NCBI RefSeq assembly: GCF_030052815.1
Contig: NC_079505.1
Location: 25,188,843-25,252,842, forward strand
DNA length: 64,000 bases
Source of the DNA: Hevea brasiliensis
Taxonomy: Eukaryota > Streptophyta > Magnoliopsida > Malpighiales > Euphorbiaceae
Direction of reading: 5' to 3'
Part shown: piece after piece, positions 23,449 to 33,417 of the stretch
Layout of the letters: every line of letters starts with the position of its first letter
Numbering within the stretch: position 1 is the stretch's first letter
Program-made: the position numbers and the translations under genes
Notes under the pieces: model-generated
What the model saw: the letters and a program-made list of their open reading frames with translations, nothing else
The model's database searches: none
What the model was told of the DNA's origin: nothing

Positions 23449-23974
23449 TAGGGGTGAGAGTTATTTGGTTTGAATCGAATAAATCAAATTAAATCGTCTT
23501 AATTTAATAATTTAGTTTGATTTTTAAAGTAATTTAGTTTGGTTAGGTTTTAAATTTCAAAAATTTCAATTATTTTAGTTTTGTTAGGTTTTGAAGGGAA
23601 AAAAATCGGTTGAGCAGAACTGAATTGAATTATTTTATTGATTTTCAAATTACTTTATTTTTATAGGAAATTTATATATTATATGAATTATTATATATAT
23701 AAATTGTTTAATTTTATTGATTAATGGTTATTATGTTCAAATCAAGGTTAAAATCAAACAAAATAACTTAAAAATTAAGTCTAAATGAAAAAATTAATTA
23801 AAATCTAAAAATCGATCATTTTGAATCGAACCAAACCAAATTAGGATGGTTCAGTTCTATTCGGTTTTTTATATATTTTGGTTCGGTTCGATTTCTAATA
23901 TATAATAATTTGATTAATTCGATTTTATTGGTTTAATTCAATTCAGTTCGGTTTGAACCGAATGCTCAGCCCTA
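23449..23974. mobile_element. 526-bp hAT miniature element
   Basis: Starts TAGGGGTGAGAGTTATTTGG and ends with the complement of TAGGGCTGAGCATTCGG. The flanks are CTTCTAAT (23,441-23,448) and CTTCCAAT (23,975-23,982), an 8-bp duplication with one mismatch, as expected for hAT insertions. The interior carries repeated GGTTTGAA/AATCGAA motifs near both ends and no coding sequence. Confidence 0.85.
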
Positions 23975-23982
23975 CTTCCAAT

Positions 23983-25428
23983 CTCATTTTCTCTTTATTT
24001 TTCATCTTTTGATAGAATTTGATATAAGCTATATGCGTAAAAATGTTTCTCAATTTTCTTAGATCTCCAAGTAATAATGACGTTAGTCCAAGAAAATTAT
24101 TTCCCAATAAAAAAAATGATGTCTAATAGTTGAATGAAAATACTTGAAAATTTTTTTAAAAATGTAAATTCTTATTTAAGAGTGCTTAATATAAGGTTAA
24201 CGAAGAGGTAATTTTTACTCTTATAATTTTTAACCTCATATTAATATTACTAAAATACTTAAAGAGATTGATTAGTTTTTCTCTTTATTAATATTTATAT
24301 CTTTTTGAGGGGTTAAATATTAATATGGGGGACTAGGATAATAATTACCCTTTAAAGATTAAAACTTATAAGGGTAACATTTAATCCTTAATTTTTTAAC
24401 TTTTTACTAAACATATCTTCAGTGTCTATATAGCAAAATTTTCATTTTCATTCAGAAATATGTTTTCCCAAATAAAATATTTTTAAAATATAAAAATTAA
24501 TTAATTAATTTTATTAAAATAAATACACTAAATAATAATATTTTTTAAAATATAAATATCAATTAATTAATTTTATTAAAATAAAAAAATTAAATAATAA
24601 TTTAATAAATTAACTAACGTTACTAAATAAATTTTAAAAAATAAAATATAAATACTAAATAATTTTTTTTAAAATATAAAAATTAAATAATTAACTTGTT
24701 AAGATATAAAAACTAAAAAACAATCTTCTCCTCAACAAAAATTTTCGAAACACGGCCCTTATTAATTGAGGGTGACGTGATTTCTCGTGATTACGAATTA
24801 AAAATGTGCATTGCGCGTTTTTATGTACTTATTGTGCTTAATTTTCTTTATATTTAATTTTAAAATATTTTTATGTTAATTAATTGATAAATTTTAAAAT
24901 TGAGGGAAAAATTTTTTTTTAAGCATACATAATGATACAACAAAATTAAGAAAGTCAAAGTAAGAATTTAAATTAAAATTATACGAAAAAAAAATACTTT
25001 TATTATATTTTAATTATAAAAATTTAAATAAACAAGATGTTTATTTAAAAAAATAAATAATATATATTTTTATTTATCAATAATATCTTTTATTTTATCT
25101 AAACATGATTCAAAATATCTATTTTATTAAATATAATACTTTCTGCTTTAAAATTATTTTATTATTCATAATTTTTTAAAAAATTTAAATTAGTCCTAAT
25201 AATAAAAAATTAAAAAGTTTCAATTTTTTAGTATGATAACCATTTCTTAATTTTCAAAAATTTTATTTAATTTTAAATATTTATTATTTCTAGTGAGCAG
25301 TGGTAATTGAAATAAATTAATAGTAAAAAAATATAATATGTCAATGGGTTAGAAGAGAAATCAACTATCAAAATTACGTTATGTTAATTACTTTGAATCA
25401 ATTTTGACCATGAGTTAAAATAAATTTT
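23983..25428. other. AT-rich intergenic DNA, no gene
   Basis: Very AT-rich, with a degenerate duplication at about 24,480-24,720 (repeats of TTAATTAATTTTATTAAAATAAA and TTTTTTAAAATATAAA). The last part may be the old continuation of the third retroelement's LTR that the chromovirus interrupted, but nothing proves it. Confidence 0.55.
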
Positions 25429-25433
25429 GAAAC

Positions 25434-26735
25434 TGTAACACCTCAAATTTTAAATATATTATTTTGTGAGTAATATTAATATTTTTATTTTCTTTAAATT
25501 TTAGGAAATTATTTGAAATTTTTCGGATTTTTGAAATCGGGTTTGATTTTCCGAAAATATAAAACTTTGATGATTTTTAAAAATTAATTTAAAGACCACA
25601 TGGTAAAACTAAAAATATATTTGGAGTCTACAAATTTTTCTGAGTTTTTTAGAATTTTTTCGAAATTTTTGGGCCTCGTTTTCGGTCCCAAGGCAGAGTA
25701 ATAAATTCAAAATTTTGTATCCTGAATCGAACCGGAAGACTCAAACCGGACCAAATCGAACCGGCCGAATCTGGCCGGCTCCTTTTTCTTCTTCTTCTCC
25801 TCTCCCGCGCACGTTCTCCTTCCTCTCTCTCTCTCCCGTTTTCTCTGTCCTCCCACCTCCCTTCGCCAGCCAACCGCCTCCCCAGCCACCCCAGCCCGCC
25901 AGCGCGCCTCCCCAGCCACCCCAGCTTGTCGGCCTCCGTCTGAAACGCCGGCAAACGTCGCACGAAGTGATGCGACGCGCAGAGCGCGATGCTTCGTCTT
26001 CCCGGCCGAAATCCGACCAATCCGGCCACCGATTGGGCCGAGTCTTGTGTCTAAACCCATTTACTCGTCGAGAGCTTTCCATAGACACCGAAAATACCGA
26101 AATCCATAGAGCGGTTTGTCCAATTTTTTCCCGGGAAGTTTTAGCCCATTTTGATTTTTGGGCTAGATTTCTCGCAAACCGTGAACCCCACGAGAAAACC
26201 GAGAGTACCAGAGCGCTCCACTCGTCGAGAGCTTCGCGGCGATATAAATTTCAAATTTTTTCGACACCGTTTTTCGGTGGGTCCCACGGAACTTCGTAGT
26301 GTTTTTCCGAGCATTAAATGAGCTTAGAAAATTCCGTAAAATTTATGTACTAACCCCCGTGTTGTGTGCTTCGTGTAGGTATCTTCAATTCGCAGAAATT
26401 CGATAGTTGTCCGGGTTGTGAATTTTCGGCCAGACAGAATGGCTACCGAAAAGGTCTCTGAATTGGATCGAGATTTTGGCTACCCCACCATTGTCAGACG
26501 TCCCGAGCGCGTCCTCGGAGTCGGAATCGGCATAGATAAACCCGAACCTTACTTTTTCGTAATTTTCTAGTACTTAAATGAGATTAAAAATCTATAAAAT
26601 ATTCGTAGTAGCTCAGAAAATTATGATTCTTTTTGCAATAGCCTAGAAAATTATGATTCTTTTTGTAATAGCCTAGTAATATTGCTAAGGACCGCAGGGC
26701 AAAGTTTTAGAAATTTTAGAGCTTATTTGGGCAGT
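25434..26735 (+). repeat. Chromovirus 5' LTR, first part
   Basis: Matches the start of the LTR at 57,271 base for base with scattered differences: TGTAACACC, a GAAAATATAAAACTTT stretch that could serve as TATA, a CT-rich GC-richer block (25,770-25,930), and GGTGGGTCCCACGGAACTTC. It has a 31-bp tandem duplication at about 26,610-26,670 (AAATTATGATTCTTTTTG repeated) that the 3' LTR lacks. The last five bases, gcagt, are the target site of the nested element. Confidence 0.9.
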
Positions 26736-27156
26736 TGTCGCAAGGTATTTTGCGGTCGCCTGGACGAATACTCACCAAAGTGGGAAAGAGTGAGGAGTCG
26801 CCACTTTAATTTTAAGGGAAATTAAAGAAAACCATTTGTGAAATGCAAATTAAAATGAAACCACTTTAAATACAGAGATTCTAGGTTCGGGGTCCGTAAA
26901 CGGGTGGGGAAGGTGGTAGGCACCCCACCTCGTCCCTCAATGAGGGTGAGCAGATTTAACGTTACGTTCTCTATAAATTAGAATCGATAGCTAGAGGGGT
27001 TCGAATGGAAATGTTAATCCTTTTGATAAAAAGGAATATTTGATTTTTCATTAAATTGGATTACCCAGATACATAAGTAAATGAGACAACCTTAGTGAAT
27101 TGGTGTTGTGTTATGGTTTTCGTTTGTGGGATTACTTTGCATATTTATTAGAATTC

Positions 27157-27606
27157 GATTTGAGAATCGGATAAGAACTCTCCTCCGATCTCTTTTAGAT
27201 TAAAATTTCGATTGGAGATCGGATAAGAACTCTCCTCCGATCTCTTTTAGATATTTATGAGAATTTTTTTAGTGAGAATCGGATAAGAACTCTCCTCCGA
27301 TCTCTTTTAAATATCTATTAAAATTTTTGGTTGAGAATTGGATAAGAACACTCCTCCGATCTCCTTTGAATATTTATTTATTAAAATTTTTGGTTGAGAA
27401 TCGGATAAGAACTCTCCTCCGATCTCTTTTGAATATTTATTAAAATTTTGGATTGAGAATCGGATAAGAACTCTCCTCCGATCTCCTTTAAATATTTATT
27501 AGATTTTTAGCTTGAGAATCGGATAAGAACTCTCCTCCGATCTCCTTTAAATATTTATTAAATTTTTAGCTTGAGAATCGGATAAGAACTCTCATCCGAT
27601 CTCTTT
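27157..27606. repeat. Palindromic tandem array in the 3' LTR, eight units
   Basis: Eight units of about 55-60 bp, each with the core GA(G/A)ATCGGATAAGAACTCT followed by CCTCCGATCTC, so each unit's GAGATCGGA and TCCGATCTC arms can pair into a short hairpin. AT-rich spacers (TTTAAATATTTATTAAAATT-like) separate the cores. On the element's strand this lies downstream of the promoter, so the RNA leader would carry a row of hairpins. Confidence 0.92.
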
Positions 27607-28596
27607 AAATCTGATTACATCTACACATCATAAGAGCCTAAGACTAAGGGTTCTGGCATTCAAAGATGCCGGGGATCTGAATAAGGCTTCTTTTAACTCA
27701 TTGGTACCTCGTGACTAGATAAGGGATACCAGACTGAATTTTACTGACCTCCTATGTGATCGCCTTACCAGTACCTTTTGACAGGCGATACCCGATCTGT
27801 TCCATTTGCTTATCTGAGATTTGGTTTTATTCCGCCTTATGACGTCTTACCCAATCGTCTTCTGTGTTAGTCTAGTGATTCAACTTTACTATTTTCCTGA
27901 CTTATTATTCAGACCTTTTATTATTTTAAAGAAACTCTTAAGATACAGTTACCTACATTTTATCCAACTACTTATACGCTACCCGGGACTAGAACACTTG
28001 CATTTAGAAGTAACAAAGATTGACAAAAAGAATGGACTGATTAACAAAGAAGTAAACTCGAGAATAACCTTCTTCGCGTTTTTTAACGCAATATAAACTT
28101 GGTGAAAATTACAAACATAAAAACAAAGAAAATATGTAAAATAAAAACGAGCACTTGATAAAGCAGCGATATAAGCACTCACCTGTAGGGAGCCGAATCT
28201 ATTAAACTAACTACGGAATCACAAAATGTAATAGGACTGCGGGCTGATAGCCTGAGGGCTAAGGTTCGCCTTGAAATGAAGGATACTTCGCTAAAATGCA
28301 GTCAGGTCAAAATAATAACTGAGTTTGAATGAAGTTGAGCTTGGACAACGGGAGTGGAAATAAAGATAACAAAGAACTGAAAGTGAGAGTGTCACAGGAT
28401 AATGAACGAACTGAAAATGGAAAGTTTCAATATTCAAAAATCCCTTTGCAAGAAAATACTTCAGAAAACTGGTTTCTAAAGTTTTTCTTATGAAAGCTTA
28501 AAAATAGCAGAGTAACAAACTGAATTAAGTTTCAGAGTCCTTCCGCTATAGTCACCACCTTTTTCTTCGTCCTCTCTTGAACAGTTTTCATGCAGG

Positions 28597-28604
28597 TATT
28601 TATA
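28597..28604 (-). promoter_or_regulatory. TATA box of the Ogre-like 3' LTR
   Basis: TATAAATA on the minus strand in the context CCCTATAAATACCTGC. It is conserved in position and context at 46,676-46,683 in the other LTR. It would set the U3/R boundary about 30 bp further along the minus strand. In this 3' LTR it would read out into chromovirus LTR sequence. Confidence 0.6.
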
Positions 28605-29219
28605 GGGATCGGGTGCTCCCCATGAAGGGTCAGGATTTATTTTGAGGGAGATGGAAGGTTTGGATTTTGAAGGACATGATCTGACGCTTGGGTATTAAAG
28701 AGAATAAGAATGAACGGCTGAGATCCTTTTCAGAAATTTTTGTCCTTTTTCTCTTCTAATCTGACGGCTCAAATTTTCTTGTTCGGGGTGATCAGAGGGC
28801 TGGGAATAAAAGGCCGTCTTCTTCTTTGATCCAAGGGCCCCGGGTTCGTCCTTACAAGTAAGATCAACGGTGGAGATTGGGATGCATAGCGCTGTCATGA
28901 CATACTCTGGCAGCTGTCAGTAATGTGGACAATTCTGAGGTGTGCGGTGGAGATTTTGTCAGCAATGCTTTAACTACCTCGGCTCTGATTATGACGACAT
29001 TTAGCGGCAGTTATCTTATTCTCTTTGTTTTCCGACCTCCCTTCCCTTCCAATCTTTCTAACACGATCCTTTTCCGATCTCTCATGCCGATCTCCCCTCT
29101 TCCGACCTCTCCTACTCCGGTCTTCCCCTTTATCCGGTCCGATTCAGTTAAAGCATTCATTCCTTCGATTCCCGAGGCATCCGCTTCGTTTTCTACTTGC
29201 AATAAATGCTCAGACTTTC

Positions 29220-29232
29220 CCTATATATATAC
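29220..29232 (+). promoter_or_regulatory. TATA-like box on the opposite strand of the 3' LTR
   Basis: CCTATATATATACC, followed by a pyrimidine-rich leader and an ATG at about 29,320 that opens a frame also present, and longer, in the other LTR (47,412-47,768). Here the frame is cut by a TGA near 29,444. Promoter activity is only suggested by layout. Confidence 0.35.
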
Positions 29233-29769
29233 CTTCAACAGGAAACCCCTCCGCATTTGGTTTTTTCCTCTTCCTTCTCACATTTCCTGTTCTAACTGCT
29301 CCGACAATAATCCCGGCCATGATAGTTGCTTTTGATCTTTTTTCGATTGTCCTTTTGATTCCGCGACTGAAAATTTATGATCCCGGTGATCGGAGAATTA
29401 CGATAACTCCATTTGATGATAGTGAGAGAACCGGACTAATTTGCTGACCTGGATCGAGGACCTCGATCGTGTCGATCTCGAATCATTCGACCGATATAGT
29501 CGACGAACTAATTTCGGGCGAAAAGACTGCTAATATTCCCCTTAACATCGGTGACTGCCCCTTGAAGTTCATTTGGCTCCTCACCACATTGGGCGTCCCG
29601 ACTACAGCTCAGTTTTGGTCGATGACAGTGGAGATGACTCTCCATCCTCATGAGAGTCATAATCACCCCATCTGAGCTGTACATCTATCCGCTGTCTATG
29701 GCCGGACAAATCTTTTGATTCAGCCACGAGACTAGGTTTTGACATAGGCCTTTATTAGATAGGATGTTC

Positions 29770-29915
29770 CACCGATCTCTAAAGATCGCCCCTATGATGT
29801 AATCAGACCTTTAATGTAATCCGATCTCTAGAGATCGCCCCAAATGATGTAATCAGACCTTTAATGTAATCCAATCTCTGGAGATCGCCCCAATTGATGT
29901 AATCTGACCTTTCGG
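29770..29915. repeat. Three tandem 49-bp units in the 3' LTR
   Basis: Units carry CCGATCTCTxxAGATCGCCCC, which contains the short palindrome GATCTCT-AGAGATC, joined by ATGATGTAATCAGACCTTTAATGTAAT. The counterpart is at 47,864-48,005 in the other LTR. This array lies in U3 of the element. Confidence 0.85.
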
Positions 29916-30193
29916 AAAAAAAAAATTTATTTTAACAACTATCATTTTTATTATTATTGCATTGATTTTTTTTCCGATCTCTGATGTGTTTATCCGATCA
30001 AGTTCCTAACTGAATAGCCCTTGACCGATCCGTACTTCCAAACATTCGCCTTAATTCACCGATCTCTAACTAGCCGATCTCTCCTTATCATGGAATTTCT
30101 GGAATATTCGTGAGACGTGTCAGGAAAGGGCTGGCGAATCCCGCTAACCGATGCACCGCTTGGAACAGTGTGAGCATTAAATGCTCAGACGGG

Positions 30194-30201
30194 TATAAAT
30201 A
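30194..30201 (+). promoter_or_regulatory. TATA box of the opposite-strand gene in the 3' LTR
   Basis: TATAAATA in GGGTATAAATAGGGGATGG, a textbook plant TATA context, about 160 bp upstream of the ATG at 30,357. It is conserved at 48,280-48,287 in the other LTR. It points away from the element's own transcription direction. Confidence 0.65.
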
Positions 30202-30356
30202 GGGGATGGGTCAGCCAGTTGCTCTCTTATGTCATTTTCAGCATCCTGCGAGCGATTCCAAAATTCTCTCGATTTTTCAAGTTCTTCAGACACCGATCAA
30301 GCTCCGGTAAGGGTTTTGATCTTTCTTTTAACTTAAATTTTCTATTTCCTTTAAAA

Positions 30357-31265
30357 ATGAGCGGCGTCGAAGGTCAGAGAGCGGCAAACCCCCCTTGCAT
30401 TCAGATCTCGTGGTCGTCTGATGAGGTAGAGGTGGTCGGGCCAAGCGGGCGACTTGAACCTCCTAGGACCTCCGTTTCAGCCCATGGTCAAGCGGCACCT
30501 TCGAGGCAAACACATTCTTCAGGGAGAGAAAACCTCCCCATGGACGAGCTGCCATCAATTCTTCAAGAAGCCGACCTGCAGTCATTCAGCCAAGAGTATA
30601 ACATTCGGCCTGATTCATACGAGCTGATTAAGTGTCACGGCAATCTTCGTGCCGATCACTTCTTCAAAGAGAATGATATGATCATGGTATACGAAGAGCA
30701 GTTAGAAGCCGGGCTGCGGTTCCCTCTTAACGACTTCTTCAAGGAAGTTTTAAAATTTCACCAAGTGTGCATAGCCCAAGTTCACCCGAACTCATGGAGG
30801 ATCCTAGTAGCCTTCAGAGGCCTTTGTCGAGCCAAAGGACTCCGTCCTACAGCTAAGGTGTTCGCCGAACTACATAGGCTAACTCGTCGAAAGGACGACG
30901 AGTATTGGTTCTTTCAGGCAAAGCCACATTGTGGGCTTTTTATCGATCTGCCCTCCTCCCTGAAGAATTGGAAGAATCGCATCTTTATTCTGAGGAGCAA
31001 AATTCTGAACGGCTTTGAGGGTTTCCCACGCAGCTGGCTACACCAGGGTCCCTTACTCCCGAAGCGGATCACCCTGAATAGGGAAGAAGGCCTAATGGTG
31101 ATGGAACTGAAAGATCAGGCGGCCCATCAGAAGTACTCTTGTTTAGATGCAGTTACAACTGAACTACATCACTGGACAATGGAGTTGATCACTAGCGAAG
31201 ATCGAGGGCTTAGCTCTCTGACCTCGGCCTCGGTATTTTCTATATCTCTGATCTTTGGGCCTTAG
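30357..31265 (+). CDS. Opposite-strand LTR gene, first part: 'putative gypsy type transposon' domain protein
   Basis: About 300 codons open from the ATG, with a possible splice before the stop. The ATG follows a TATA box and an AT-rich leader, so I prefer it to the upstream in-frame ATG at 30,219. Residues about 60-250 match the plant family called putative gypsy type transposon (Transposase_28): an N-terminal helix region, then RFPLNDFFKEVLKFHQVCIAQ, HPNSWRILVAFRGLC and DDEYWFFQAKPHCGLF. The biochemical role of this family is unknown; it is found mainly in and around Ty3/gypsy elements. The gene lies wholly within U3, antisense to the retroelement, and is intact over this part. Confidence 0.7.
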   Translation: MSGVEGQRAANPPCIQISWSSDEVEVVGPSGRLEPPRTSVSAHGQAAPSRQTHSSGRENLPMDELPSILQEADLQSFSQEYNIRPDSYELIKCHGNLRADHFFKENDMIMVYEEQLEAGLRFPLNDFFKEVLKFHQVCIAQVHPNSWRILVAFRGLCRAKGLRPTAKVFAELHRLTRRKDDEYWFFQAKPHCGLFIDLPSSLKNWKNRIFILRSKILNGFEGFPRSWLHQGPLLPKRITLNREEGLMVMELKDQAAHQKYSCLDAVTTELHHWTMELITSEDRGLSSLTSASVFSISLIFGP

Positions 31266-32198
31266 AGATCTCACGGACCTTTTCTTTGTGCAGGTATGAC
31301 GAGCGGTGAGGGTTCGAAGGAGAGCCGAAAGCAGAAAAGAGAGGTCTCCCGGAAAGTGCGGGAGATGAAGCGGGCCGAGCTGCTTCAGACGCCCATGCAT
31401 GATGCTGGGGAAATACAAGGAGGCTCGTCTCAACCCTCGGGACAGCCGATCCCCGACATAGAAGTGGTCCGGTCTCTTCCTCGCCAAGAAGAGCCGCCAC
31501 CACCCCCTTCAGTTGCTTCGAGTGCGAAAGGGGGTTCTTCCCATCCTACCTTGAAGACCTTCTCCTGCGGCGCTTAAGTACTGATCCACTCCCTGGAGAG
31601 GAACCGAACTGTTCTGGAGAATCCGGGTTTGGCTAAGGTTTTGGGGGCCTCTATCTGCCTTCGGGAGGATCGGGATAGGCTATCCCCGAACAACCTCGAT
31701 AACATCTTGACCCAAACTATGAGCCTAAATGTGGAGAGCTTGGTGAACCAACACATTGTCCGAGAAAAGGCTCACCGCTTTAGGCAAGAGGTCGAAAAGG
31801 TGGGTCAGGAAGCCGCTTCCCTCCGGTCTCAACTTTCATCCGCCTAAAACTACATATCTGAAATTGTGGGGCGGATGAAATTCTACGAGGATAAACTGGC
31901 CGAACAAGCCCATGTTCTTGAAGAGGTTTGGGCGCTCCGAGCCGCTGATGTCGCTCGCCTCACTGAGGAGCTTAAAGCAAAAGAAGAAGAGGCAGTGACG
32001 AGGGAGGCCGGTGCTTATGTGAACGCTCATGGGGATCTCTTGGCCGAGCTCAGGAAGCAATATCTCGAGGAGGACTTCTCTTGGATGGTAGATCTGGCTC
32101 CCCAGGACGAAGGTGAGGATAGTGAGGAGGAGGCTGAGGATGAGAGAGGAAACGAACAAAATGTAGAACAGGCTGGGGGTGATCCTCCAGCCGAATGA
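31266..32198 (+). pseudogene. Opposite-strand LTR gene, second part (coiled coil), with stops
   Basis: A good acceptor, TTTTCTTTGTGCAG, ends at 31,293 and is conserved in the other LTR. From ATG 31,296 one frame of about 300 codons continues: a basic Lys/Arg/Glu-rich start, a Pro-rich stretch, then a long heptad-like coiled coil (QEAASLRSQL, ARLTEELKAKEEE) and an acidic Glu/Asp-rich tail. Two in-frame TAA codons (31,575 and 31,845) interrupt it. It is probably exon 2 of the gene starting at 30,357; the donor is not clear. Confidence 0.6.
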
Positions 32199-32770
32199 CT
32201 TGTACATATTTTGGTTTGAAATGAAATGAAATTCCCTTTTTGTTCAATGATTGGATGTGATTGGAAAGTCTCTAAGTTGCATAAGCACTTGATTGTCTGA
32301 GCATATTAGAACAACAACTGAAAGTGATTATTAATCTAAGTGTAAGAGGTTGGAAAACACTATAAGCATGAGATCGGCTGGGAACTAACGCTAAACGGGA
32401 CTTGATTAAAATTAGAAATTTGACTTGAACACTTAAGATCGGAATCATCATTAAACCGGATCGGAACCTTAACTTTATTATTCCCAAACTTTTAAAAGAG
32501 AGATCGGCAATAAGACTGGTGGCACGAAGGTCTAGTGTTGGTTCAATCTCGTTTGACAAGAAAGATCGGAAATATAATTGACTGGTCAGGGGACTTAACA
32601 ATTGGTTTGAGAGATCGGTGAGGCTTTAAATGATATGGGGACTTAGTATTGATTTGATTCCTTTTGAGGAGAGATCAGAAATGTGATTGGCTGGCAGAGG
32701 GAGACTCAGTGCAGGGGATCGGCTTCAAAGTTTATTGATTTCAGGGATTGTCCAAAATATGGTGTCGACA
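32199..32770. other. Outer end of the Ogre-like 3' LTR
   Basis: Non-coding LTR sequence studded with GATCGG motifs (near 32,371, 32,427, 32,459, 32,501, 32,563, 32,606 and 32,717). It ends GTGTCGACA at 32,770. No gene was seen. Confidence 0.6.
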
Positions 32771-32783
32771 GCTGCCCCTCTTT
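32771..32783 (-). promoter_or_regulatory. Polypurine tract of the Ogre-like element
   Basis: Read on the minus strand: AAAGAGGGGCAGC directly followed by the LTR start TGTCGACACC. This primes plus-strand DNA synthesis during reverse transcription. A GAGGGGCAGC tract next to TGT is typical for this clade. Confidence 0.85.
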
Positions 32784-32861
32784 ATATAATTCCTACTGGA
32801 AAGAATTTTCCGTGTAGGGATTATGTAAAGATTCAGACCCATATTTTGGACGATTGGGCAT

Positions 32862-33417
32862 TGAAATGTTGAGGTTGGTAACAGGAATTTAAATGCTGAA
32901 AAATTAAAGTCAACTTGGGTCAAGGAACCAGAAGTTGATTAATAGGAAATTTAAATGCAAGAAAATTAAAATCAACTTAGATCAAGGAACCAGAGGTTGA
33001 TTGACAGGCAATTTAAATGCAAGAAAATTAAAATCAACTTAGATCAAGGAACCAGAGGTTGATTGACAGGAAATTTAAAATGCAGAAAAATTAAAATCAA
33101 CTTAGATCAAGGAACCAGAGGTTGATTAACAGGAAATTTAAATGCAAGGAAATTAAAATCAACTTAGATCAAGGAACCAGAGGTTGATTAACAGGAAATT
33201 TAAATGCTGGGAAATTAAAATCAACTTAGATCAAGGAACCAGAGGTTGATTAACGAGAAATTTAAATGCAGGAAAATTAAAATCAACTTAGATCAAGGAA
33301 CCAGAGGTTGATTAACAGGAAATTTAAAATGCAGAAAAATTAAAATCAACTTAGATCAAGGAACCAGAGGTTGATTAACAGGAAATTTAAATGCAGGAAA
33401 ATTAAAATCAACTTACA
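32862..33417 (-). repeat. 62-bp tandem repeat array, about nine units, in the element's 3' UTR
   Basis: Units read AAGGAACCAGAGGTTGATTA, a short ACAGGAAATTTAAATGC block and AAAATTAAAATCAACTTAGA with few differences; the spacing of GGAACCAG is 62-63 bp. Hypervariable tandem repeats in the 3' UTR are characteristic of Ogre/Tat elements and have been proposed as a source of plant satellite DNA. Confidence 0.93.

Larger units (their letters stand above)
26736..32770 (-). repeat. Ogre-like 3' LTR (6,035 bp)
   Basis: Pairs with 44,875-50,842. On the minus strand: U3 with opposite-strand ORFs, a TATA box near 28,600, then a transcribed R/U5 part of about 1.8 kb containing a palindromic tandem array. 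LTRs of this length are known from this clade. This copy has eight array units against seven in the other, and its own set of stops in the opposite-strand gene. Confidence 0.92.

Noticed and set aside
25715..26299. 194-codon open frame, with overlapping long frames on the minus strand, in the GC-richer block of the chromovirus 5' LTR
   Set aside because: Lies entirely inside an LTR and has low-complexity Ser/Pro/Arg composition on every frame. The counterpart at 57,477-58,121 differs by frame-changing indels. It results from a CT-rich stretch with few stops.
27157..27606. Regular repeats with spacers resembling a CRISPR array
   Set aside because: Spacers are related to each other and AT-rich, the array is duplicated in both LTRs of a retrotransposon, no cas gene is present, and the sequence is from a plant nuclear genome.
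32862..33417. 62-bp repeats considered as a CRISPR or centromeric satellite
   Set aside because: There are no unique spacers, and the position next to the polypurine tract shows it is the element's 3' UTR.
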